DNA of 64,000 nucleotides, taken from positions 4,270,721-4,334,720 of the forward strand of contig WARS01000013.1 of NCBI GenBank assembly GCA_008933995.1. The letters run 5' to 3'. A program made the position numbers and the translations under genes. Origin of the DNA: Datnioides undecimradiatus. Its lineage: Eukaryota; Chordata; Actinopteri; Lobotiformes; Datnioididae. Position 1 is the stretch's first letter, and each line of letters starts with the position of its first letter. The notes under the pieces are model-generated. The model worked only from the letters and a program-made list of their open reading frames with translations. It made no database searches and was not told where the DNA came from. Positions 12,333-24,400 of the stretch are shown here, one piece after another.

Positions 12333-15300
12333 CTGCAGAAAACGCACAGAAAAACAGACAAAAGGCATGAGTGTTGGAATATTTTAGGAGCTCAGTGAGA
12401 CGAAAAAATACAAGGGTTGTTTTTACATATCAATTATGGCTGCAACGGATGGTTATTTTCATTATCAATTAATCAAAAGAATATTGTCTGGAGTAATGAA
12501 TTAATTGTTTGTCCTGTTAAATATCAGGAGATAACATTTTTCACGTGATGCAACAATCAGATGTATTTAGTTTTTTATACATAAAAGAGGGAAAAGCAGA
12601 TAAATATCAATACAGATTATTTGATAGACCTCTTGATTCATTTTATTGAGCTGTATCAGCATCAATTCCTGTTTGTATTGAAGCACAAGGCTATCATTTC
12701 AGGTTCTAACGTGCAGGTGCAGAAGCTGAACTGAAGTTTTTTTTATTTTTTTATTTTTTAAGGTTCACAGTGTCAGCTCTCCTGTGGCAGCACAGACGTG
12801 TGTGTAATAAGCATTCGTCTGCTCTGATAACTGCAGATGCACCGCTCGTGTCTGTTTGGCGCCTGCACAGTTCATTACGTAAGACTTTGCTACCTTCATC
12901 AGCCCAGTGAGCAGAAAGACATGCAAATGTCAGAACTGCTACTTCCACTTACCAATATTACCTCCCACTTCATACAGGGCACAGTCTGGATACGCCACAG
13001 AGCCGTTTCTGTTGAAAGACACGTATTGTTGTTATCTACCATAATGGCGTTTTTAGCATGTAACATGTTATTCATATAGCAAGTATTCACCAGCTGTAAA
13101 TGTAGCACAGAGGCTAGAAAGGTTTGCTAAAAAATGACATTATGATGAGTTGTCATCAGACTTCTGCTTGAAAATCATTTAGTTTTTGAATCAAACCAAC
13201 GTAATGTTCCTCATTCCTTGGTTTAATATTCATCAGGATACATGCGTTTCTCTTTGTGAGCACCGACAGGTACATACATGTGCTATGTCTCGCTCTAACA
13301 CTGTGGTTTTGTGGCAAAATGTTTCAAAGAGCTCCATAATCACAGCCTAATTACAATGTGCGGTCTCACACCTTCGTATTTTGCCCTTTCCATTATCAGG
13401 GCTGCGGAGGAACTGGCGGTGAAACTGGGCGAGCAGGTCTGAGGCTCGGGAGTTGATGTTGAGTTGATACTCCATGGTGCCGCTCACCAGATCCCCGGCT
13501 TGGATCTTCACTGTGCGGCACAGCTGCGGGGCAAAAAGTAACTTTCATGTCTTTGGCTGACATTTACGACATTGACATTTATGGCTGTACAAAACCAGAC
13601 ATTGTTTCTGCCCAGTTGCACTACAGACGTTTGCTAAACCAGCTCACCTCCGAGGTGTTTTTATCAGGTTTGTCCCGGCTGTCTGTGTGGATCTTCCTCA
13701 GCAGGTTCTTGATGCGGCGGTCGTAGAACTGGTAGCGCCGGTTACTGTTCTCATTCAGCTTACGCACCTGGCTCATGAGGAAATTGGGGATCTGGAGGAA
13801 AAAGGAACATGATGCAACATTACACTTTATTGCCAAGAGAAATGGTTACAATTGTTGACATTGTTATCCGCTTTAAACTTTGCGTTGTAGTGTAATTTCC
13901 AAAGTCAAGAATGAATCTGTGATCAATAAGTATGAGATTCATTCAGTGATCTCACTTATTCTGTGATAAGTGCTGCTGAATTAGCCTTTATTACTTGCTG
14001 TGAAACCATTCAGAAAACTCATAATTGCCTCTATATAATGGCACTATTTTATCTAATGTGTGCTCAGGACCCTTTAACCCTAATGTAGAATATGTGGGTG
14101 GTCTTACTGTCCAGAGCAGGTCCTGGTAGCGGATGAGGAGCCTCATGACATCCGCTGCCTTCTCCGCATGTCCTTTCTCTGCCCCCTCAGTCAGTCTGCT
14201 GGGGACGGCCTTGTGGAGGAAGAGGTTGGGGGCCATGATGGTTGCTACGGCCCACAGGTTCATCCTGTTCCTCTTCTCCCTGGAAACCACCTTACTGAGG
14301 AACTCAAGGAGAGCCTGAAGGACACACAGACGGAGACGTGAATACAGACTCGTGAAAATCAAAGGTATATGGCTCTTTGTGGAAGTGATCAGGTTTTTTA
14401 AAATCAGATTGCATGGAGGTTGGAGCACGGTGGATGAACCCTCTCTCACTTTTCTCTGAACAGTGTGTAAATGTTGAAAGGCCACTTACACTGACGCACA
14501 AAATTGACTCAAGTGATTTATCACAGTGACTATCAAATGCAACCACCTCTACCGAGGAGGATGTTAATGCACAGCAAGTTTCAGCTGCCTCCAATGGAGT
14601 CAGTGTAATTAGTTCAGGTTTTATGCTGCTGAATGCTGTAAGTGGAGCTCGCCGCACACTCGTGATGGTCAAAGTGAGTCATGGATAATGCAAGCCCTTA
14701 TATAACAGGACAGAGGGTTTTTAATGTGGATTAAGAGCAGAACAATATGGTTCTGTATTATGAAACAGCTATGTCAGGTTTTTAGTGAAAGATTGCGATG
14801 AAATGATGGGTGTAGCTCTGAGTTTATTTATGTATTCTGGAAAGTTCTTGTAGTGTAGATGAAATGTCTTTTCAAGCTATAGCTAATTTTCAATATATGT
14901 TGTGAATAGAGATAAACTGGTGTAAAAGGGTATTTTGTATAAAAATACAAATTATTATTGTTAGTAAAGTAAAAGTTTATTTAATTATTATTAACAAAAT
15001 GTACTTAAAGTACTCAAACACAGAATAACACCACCTATAAGTGTCATGCTACCATTCCTTATTATGTACTATTATGTTACTATTCAAGCAATAAGGTGGA
15101 GCTTGTTTTAAATATTTTATGTGCCTGGGGAGTTAAATCTACAACATTGCCTTCTATTGGATTAAAAGCTCATTTACTGTTTATATATATTATCTTTGTA
15201 CAGTAGCTAGTGACTATAGCTTTCAAATAAATGTATATATAGATATATAAATAAATAAATAAATAACTAAAGTGCTATGTTTATTTATGAAATTAGGTGG

Positions 15301-15433
15301 ATTTCGAGTATTAAGTTCCATGTAAACTAGAAATACTTAACTATAGCACAACAGGTGCCTTAAGTTTGTACTGATTGTACAGTGTTTGAGTTAATGTATT
15401 TATTTATAGTCCACCACTGGACATGCTTAGTCT

Positions 15434-15489
<56 letters not shown>

Positions 15490-18400
15490 CTTCAGTGTGT
15501 AGTACCTTCAGTGTGTTCCTGTTGGGCTCAGGCAGCAGCAGGATGAGCAGGTTCAACATGTGGAGTTTCTGCTTCAGCTCTGTGATGTCTGAAGCAGGAC
15601 GCAGCAAAGTTAGGACACACACACACGCACACACACTTTCTTAATTTCCTCTGTGTTTGGCAAAGAATAATGGGATACCTAAAGATTAATGACACTGTGA
15701 CAGGTGGCCATTAAGTCTGTTAGCTTATGTCTCTGTGGTCACGCTCGTTTATCACTTTGCACTGATTCTCCTCGCAAACTACACATCAGCGAGTCATCAA
15801 TCAGATCATATTAATATCAATCCATCCTTTTATTGAGGTGAAACTAATGTGGAAAGAGCAGATCTTTTGCTCTGCTCCGTCACCGTGCTGCGTGTATTTG
15901 TGGCAGTGCAGGGACGCCTCTTAAGAGGCTATCAACTCGTTCATCTTAATGTGGATTTCTCAGCCAGAGCAGAAAAGATAAGCATCACACAGCGCTGTCA
16001 TCACAGTAAAGAGACTTAGGTAATTATGATGTGAACCCTGCTGAGCTGTCTGAAAGCAGTGGGCAGCAGATTGTTGAAGTCGTGTAGAGGAGGAGAGGAG
16101 GGATTGTTGCGTGTGCCTGTTTTATACAGTGATTGTGCAACTTTCCAATTACAGAGGCTTCAGTACTGCATACTAATACACTGTTCAGTCTGTCACAGGT
16201 CTGGTCATTGTGTAACTGTGCACAGGCTGTGGTATTTGGTTGTCAATTTCCAAACTGAATTCATAACTTCATTTCAAAACTGAAAGTAAGATTAGTACAA
16301 ATTGTTAAGTGTCCACTGACCTCTGACGGCGCTGAAGGTATTGAGGTATTCGGCGGTGAGCAGAGGAGCGGGCAGTTCCCGGATGAACTTCTTGAGTAGC
16401 GCGGCGGCGTCGTTTGGGCTCACCTCATCCCAGCTGACCTGCCCTGAGTAGAAGTTAGTCTCCAGGTTCTGCTGCAGCAGCTGTGGACAGAAAGCACAAT
16501 CAACGTATTATTTGTTTAGTTTATTGTACTCAGTTTTATTGTCTACACTTATCAACACAGAAACAATATTTGTGTGAATGGTGTGTGATCCTGAGGATGA
16601 GCAACGACTGATGAACGCAGGTTTTACACGATCGTTTGTTAATCCCTGAGGTCAGCATGAGGTCACAGCTAATTATCTAAATAGTAAAAATCCCAAACTT
16701 TGGATTATGTACATGGGACCAAATGGTGGAATATGCTGCAATTTGAACATACAGATCTACAATAGATTATGTATTATAGTACAGATTGTATTAATCACCA
16801 TAAAGTAAAGATGAGAAAATGAAAATGAGTGCAAAAATATTCAGTTCCATCTGTTTTACCTTGTCTTTCTCTTTAAGGGCTAAATGGCGCCCCCTCCTGT
16901 CTAATTTGATATTTAATAGATTCAAATCTCACCTGATAAGCATGCACTGAATTAAATACAGCATGAAAAGGTGTATCTGAATATTATTGATTTTGTCTCA
17001 CTGGGCGTTGCTTTTTTTTAAATGTCAACCGTAGTTAAACTGAGTTTCCTCTCTGCTGTTCAAACACGTCTGACATTTTATAGTGTCAATATTTTCACTG
17101 CCCGTTCGGGTCACGACACATTTTTTTCATTCCTTCGCTGTAAACACGAGTTACATCGAAAGGTCAGTTTTGTGTCAGAGTAATGTGATGCAGTGGGAGA
17201 TTTGTGGGAGCGAAATATGAGAAATCCAGATATAATACCTTGATTCTGGACTGAGATCCCGGAACCCGCAGGATCCCCTCCGAATCGATTCCTTTCTTTT
17301 CCAAAAATGACAACAACTGCAGAGAGAGAGGGAGAGAGAGCAAAAAGGGAGATAGAGAGACATTAGCAGAGAGTCAGGCAGCAGCAGATAAGAATCTCTT
17401 GCTCACCTCTGCTGGTTATTCTCAGTAACTGCTGCTGCATGCAGGGTGTGGTCAAAGCATTTCACATTTAGAGGACGGTCAAATGGTTTTATGTGCTCTG
17501 TCTAAAGATGGAGTCCATTAGGCCAAATAAAGAAAATGTGCTGAACACAAAACACGGTCAAAGGGCAAAAGCTATGGTTTAACTGTCATCTTGTGTGAAG
17601 CTGGAGGATGACAGCAGATCTGATGCTTCATAGGTTCATTTAAAAACTCAAGTCACTCTTTTAGTTTGTTTGGATCCTTGGCTAAATGTGGCTATGCTAC
17701 ACTCATTCATATAGAAAGTGTTTGGAAATACCATCTGTATTCATTATGAGATATAAAACTGGTGTATTTTGGGCCTTTACCGTCTGCAGGAAAAGAGGAG
17801 TCGGGATATTGGGCTTGATCTTCTGATCACTCTCCAGCAGCGTGGCCAGCGGCACCCCAAAGAGCGTGCTCTCTGCGAAACACCAAAGCGTCAAGTCAGT
17901 TCTCTGTCTTACACTGTGGCTTTTAGCCAGTTGCTTTAGCAAGACATCTTCCTGTGCTGTGTGTGCATGTTTACGTCTATCCTGCCAACGTCAGTGCTTT
18001 TGTAATTCTGATATGAGCTAATAAAACAGCAGGCCGGAGCATATTCAGATTCAAACCATGCTCACTTTGTAAGAGCTAAAGAAACAAACACATCACATGG
18101 AAATAAACTGAATGAAGCGAGAAAAGATGTGCAGATATGAGAGAGCTGTCAGGATTGTGTGTATCTGGCGCTGCAGACAGCCAGTCATTTGCCAGGTTGA
18201 GTCATTGTTCCCGTTTGATTTGATTGGCTCATAATCAGAGAACAGTCAAAAAAAAAAAAATAAGCACTGCACATAGCTCAAATATTACTGTCTACACAAA
18301 GATACCAGCTGTCTACAGTATGCCTGTTTCATTGTGTGTGTGTGTTCATAAAGTCCACATTTCTCTCTGCTCCCTTCATGTGCGACGGCTGCCATACCTG

Positions 18401-21400
18401 GGATTTTCCTTTTGGCTGTTTTGTGCCTTTTGACCTCCAGCTCTAAGAGGTCGCACAGCGCCGTCATGTCAATGAGAGCCAACTGGCGAACCTTCTTCAT
18501 GTCAGAGTGGGAGAGATCCTGAATACGAGTCACTCCCAGGCGGCACTTTGGGCAGATGACCCGCTGAGAAGTGGAGAGCGGAGGGTGAAGGGAGATAAAA
18601 ATGAGGAGAGGGGGATTAGAGTTGAGAGGTGGAAAGTGGAGGTGAAGAGGTAAAGAAAGCCAAAGAAAGCAGGAAGAGAGGATCGAATGAAGAACAGAAA
18701 AGAAATGTCAAGACAATGTCGTTTATATCATATTCAGTTTACTAAACTGTGCCAACAGTATCAATACATGTATAATTATGTTTAGAAAACCCAAATTCTT
18801 CCCATTTGCTGAAGAAACAGAAAGAAATCCTGCTGCACTCTGTGACTCAACTCTTCTTTTGTTTTCAGCTAATTCCCTCATTCCTCTGTTCTGCTTAGGC
18901 CTGTTATCTAACTAACAAAAGGGCCAATTAGAACTGGCTTACAGTAACATTTATTCATGAGTGTGTGTATTGACGGGTTTATATAAAAAATCCGAACTTG
19001 ACCTGAGCCAAAACTTTTAGGTTTTGAGACTGAAGTGTTGAGTGATGTGTAGAGCCCTAAAACCCTAAATTACTGAGATCTGTTTTTCTAGATTAGTTGC
19101 AACAACTTTTATTTCTCAGTAAGTTTTATTATATTCACAATGACAAGTTAAGCAGGGCGTTGATAAGGATCTGACTTGGGGGAGGGGGGCTGGCCATCTG
19201 CAGGCAAACTAAGGGCAAACTACTTTTACCACAAGAACGCAACGGCTGGCGAGTGTAAGATGAACGTACTAGTGCGTCAGGAGTTATTATTCATCATGTA
19301 CTGTATGTACCTCGCCTCCCCCAAATTCGCCTGACTCAAATCTTCTTTCGTGTAAATAGATCTTAGATGTACTGTCACGCCCACCAACAGAAATGAATGA
19401 GGGGAAATACATGCGGTGGGACATAACTGGGTATTTCCTTTCCATGGCTCATTTGCAAATTCTCTTCCCAGTTCATGACATCCTCTCGCTCTTCTGTGAC
19501 CACATGCTGCTACTTGTCACACCACAGGGCAGTAAAGAAATAAGTAATTACCGTATGTATTGTAGTTTAGAGAATACTATCATTCCAAGATTAACGTCAG
19601 GCAGGTTAAACAAACCAAAAAAAATAAAATATATATATATATATATATTATTTTTATTTATTTATTTTTTTTGCTACTTGAGGAGGGAGAGATTTGTCTA
19701 CTGGTTAACATGGTGGATGCATTTCAGTCAGTTTGTTAAGAAGGTGGCTATGATCCCCAGTAAAATCCCCTGCTGGTCCCCTTGAAAATAAGGAGTAAGA
19801 GAGCAGGAAGTGTTTTGGTGCTTACAGGCAGGGTTCCATCCTCTTTTCTGCGTTGGCTGTTGTTCTGTGGCAGCTTGGCCTGTTTGAGGAAGATGACAGC
19901 CTGCTCGCAGTAAGCCACGTCGGTGATGAAGAATTCCTCTTTAGGAGCACCTCGCTGATGCTCTGGCGTCATAGCCGAGCGGGAGACACACCCTTAGACA
20001 CACAAAAACCAGTCTATTAGTTCACTCGAGGAAGTTGGATGTTGAGATGTCACGAAAGAACAAACAGAATTTGAATGTGCTCAACACGAGGAAACAAGGG
20101 AAAGGAAAAAGGACTGAAAACCCCTTATTTCACGCTCATCTGCAAAAACATATCAGTGTGGCAGTCCCTGTGCTATAACTATCAACAGCTGACAACATTT
20201 AACTGTTAGCAAACTTCTGGAACATGAGGCACTGTTTGTAAAAACCACTGTTTGTAGAAAAACTGTAAAATTTCTCAAAAATATCGAGATTTGTCACCTG
20301 GACTCAGAACTGTGAGGACAGGTAACGTGCTCCGGCGGCAGTGTGTAGAGACAAGACATTATCTGGGAGATTATCCTGAACCAATTAGAAGGCAGATAAC
20401 AGGGCTGTGGCCCGATCCCAACAGGCAATCCCTCACCTACACCTCAAACTCTGCCGGCTCACCTGACTTTTTCAGCTACGCTCTTTAAAAGACATATCAG
20501 GCAGCTAATTTGCAGTTAGAGCTATGAGATTATACAAGGATGGGATTACGATAGTTGTTACGTTATTCATATCTGACAGTTATTTCCTTGCTGGTTTCAA
20601 GTGCGGCTTGCTGCGACATTACTCTGCGCACGGTGGCTCTTACCTGATAGTGGTGTTTTGGCAACTGATGCCATGCTGTCTTGGGCGTGGTCTTCACTGT
20701 GGTGGGACTCAGGCAGGAGGGTCTGGCGAGAGAGAACATTACTGGCACATCAGAACCACATATGCAACACTTTCTCTAAGCAACATTAGTTAGAAACGTG
20801 GCCTCCTCTAGTATTTCCTCCACTACCGAGAATAGAAGTAGTGTTGTATACTGTTCACTGAGGGGGTGGTAATGGATACAGAGAGTGTTTCCCTTGATAC
20901 TGCGCTGATAGAGATCAGGACAGTGACTCTGTTCCCCTCTAAGGGCTGCTTAGACAGACAGGGGGGACAAAGCGTGGCCTTTACATGTGCTTTGTCTTCA
21001 TTGTCACAAGTCAGCAAGGAACAAGACAGCACAAGGAGCTGGAACAATAGAAAGTACTGACAGTCACCAGGCACCTGGGAGTTTTTATATTTTTCTACAT
21101 GCAGCTTTGACTCATACAGACTCCGCTTAATGCAAACTAACAACAGCATGTCAATAATTCTGGGACTGAATATGCAGGCAACTGATCTGTTCATATCAAA
21201 GTGTGTCTAGTCTCTATGTGTACAGTGCATATTCAAGATGTAATGTGTATATTCATGCATGTTACTCTGAATTATGAACTGCATTCCCATTTAGACCTCC
21301 ATCATTTTACAGCATTGAATGTCCGTTGCATTATTCGTTGCATAAGTAGACACAAAAGGACCTAGAAAGTTGTTATAAGTCACTCTCAAATTTTATGTTA

Positions 21401-24400
21401 TTTTATATTTTTATTCAACATTTTGCTCATGTTTCTATATGGGTTTCCTCCTCCATCAGAAAGTACGTGGATTTAAACTGTCCTGACCTGAGTGATCGGT
21501 GAGTTGAAGACGTCACGGACGTCACGTGGTGCCGGCTTGTTCCTCTTGCGGAGGGACAACGTGTAGGAATCTATTCGGCGCTGGACGGCCTCTGCCTGCG
21601 TCCGGGTCAGAGTGGACAGCAGCACTGCGTTGTCTACATCCTCGCTGTCCTCACTGATGAGGTTTGACAATCCAGCATCGGCTAACCACTGCTCCTCCTG
21701 TTCGCCCTCTGAATGTACATACAAACAGGCAATGCGTCAGCACAACAGGCAACAGCATGGTCATATCTTATCAGGCTCACATTAGCTCTATTATAAATCA
21801 GTTGGCTAGGTAACTATTACACCCGGCAGTTAATGAGTGTAAATATTTGGTAACACATAATTTCTATGGAAGAACTTGTTTGTTTGGTGCAACCAGTTTT
21901 AATTTAGTGAAATGTAAATCTCCACTTTGTAAACACTTATAATATCACCTTGTTAGAGCTGATCTTACAAAGGGTGGTACAAGCAGCTCTTGGACACTAA
22001 GCACAGCGGTAGTTAAGTTGTTCAAATTTAACAAGGAAGAACATCATTTTGCTTACCCTCTCAGAATGATAATGACACACACACACACACACACACCAAA
22101 ATCGAGACTTCAGAGGGTTTACTTATTAATGAAAAACGAATTTAAAACAGTGCTTCTGTTTAACATAACATCAAAAGGATCTGTGAAACAGCAGAATTAA
22201 CACAATCAGATCGTTTGAAAGGATGTAATTAAAGAGCATTTCTATCAAGTCAGTATTCATGAATGGCTATTTGGCTTGTACACAAGAAACACTCCCTGCC
22301 ACGGAGTGTTTGATAGCGTTGTCATGGTGATGAGCGCTACTTTGCTGCATGAGAGAAACCTGATATGTTGCCATGGCAAGCGCAGCATTAAATGGAGGAT
22401 CTCAGAAGCAGCTGTGCTAAACACTGGCGGCTTGTAATCCCACCATGTGGACTCATGATGAATTCTGTCTAAGCCCTTTCTAGCCATCCTTCAATCCAAC
22501 TGCAAAATGTTTGCAATATTTACCTTCTGACTGTCTGGAGTCTCTTCTGGTGCAGTCGAGGTCTGTATAGCCACTCCCCTGTGTGATGGTCTCCACCTCA
22601 CTCCAAAACGAGTCCAGGCAGAGTTTGTCGGGGTGCTGCTCCTGATCCTGGGAGGATGGCGCGTGAGTGCTGTGGGTGTGCTCAGCGGCTGCCTGGTCCT
22701 GCGGGCTGGCCCAGGGCTCCACGCTCATCTCGGTGGGGCTGGGATTTCTGGTGCAGACATACACACACGTAAAGAAATCACACGCATGCATGCAAACAAA
22801 CGAGCAGAAACACAAAGACACATACAAGCACAGGAGGAACGGTGAAGACTGAGGAGATGCGAGGTGGATGAATCAACCGGGAGAGCCCAGAGAGAAGGAG
22901 AGACAAAAGGAGTGGGATGGAGGGAGGGCCGGTGCGAGGAGAGAGATGGCGAGAGCGGACACAAAGGGGGGTCTCTATTGTTCTTGCAGAATGTGGCCCA
23001 GAGGCACAGTACCCTGTAGATCCACTAGATGTCACTGTAAGAATGTGAAATCTGTTTTTCAATGGGTAACACCCCTTCATCATCTGAATGAAACGGATGA
23101 TAAATATGATGTGATGTCTTTCTACTAACAATAGAAGGACATCACATGCAGTGAACACTATGAGATAAAGAAACCATAAATCATCTCAGATTATTTTCTG
23201 AACACAAGCATGCAAAGTGCAGCCAGCTCTCCTTGCGCAGGACTCAACAACAAAGGATACTGTTCTCGAACAATGAGACACACTCAGCTGCTGACACACT
23301 CGCACCCTCAAGCACTAAAATGTGACCCTGTGATCACAGACACAGGAAGTGGTCAGATGACTCACTCCATGGTTCTGTTGCATTCTTCCAGTCAGCAAAT
23401 CTCTCGAGACATACCAAACCGCACTAGTGCATCTCTGAGGAATGCCAGATGGTATGAGGCCATGCCAACGTAGATGAACACAGACTAAGAAATGATAGTT
23501 GCCCAATGTATCAGAGGCAAAAATAACCCTCATGCTTTCAGTCGTGATGATCTTATCAAGACGTTCCTCATACATGCCCACATCAACTACAAGTCAGCTG
23601 AAGCCAGATCAGGTTTGAACCAGATGTGTCTGTGTGTGTTTGCATGTGTGTGGCAAGGGAGGAGGGATCTTTGAAATGATAATAGAGACTTGCAAAATAG
23701 TAACTGTCATTTCATACACAAAACATGCATGTGTTAATTTGAGATATGTGAAAGATATGAAAGATATGTGACGCAAGCATCAATGCCAGTGGCTCTGACT
23801 GGAAAAAATACTATTCTTCCATTGTATTAAAGCCTTGACGCTTGTGCTATCTGTTGGTTTTACAAGGAGGGTTACACTCCATTATACATTATAATACAAG
23901 GTCACTTAAAGGGGCAGTTTACTCTGATCTTTCATTTCGCAAGGCAGGTCAAGAACAGGTCAAGGACATGCATGCATTTTAAAAACAGGATGCACATATT
24001 CAACGTACTGGATCGGTATCAGCAACGATACCGGTATCTCTGAAGGCATCAGCTACTGGCCAGATGAAACAGATCATTTTGCAATTAAATATTTGTCTGT
24101 TTAGTCTGTAAAATGTCAGTATGGGAAAAGCGAATCACACCAAATCCTAAGAATCAGGCTTCAAACTGCTGGTTTTGTCTGATCAACAGGTCAAATCCTA
24201 AAGACTTTCAGTGACAATGATATAAAACAGTGGCAGATGTTTGCTAATCAGCTCTAGATGGATCCACTCTGAAGGCTGCTTTTCAGACACAGTAAGAAGC
24301 ACAGATCTTAAATTGCTTTTACAGTGTAATGAAAATATGCACAAGACTAAATAGAATTATCTCCACGTGTGAAGAGGAAGTTATGTGCACTATAAGTTCC

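Noticed and set aside
14304-14672. 122-codon minus-strand frame upstream of coding exon 11
   Set aside because: It lies in the intron, overlaps exon 11 only at its edge and in a different frame, and has no family similarity.
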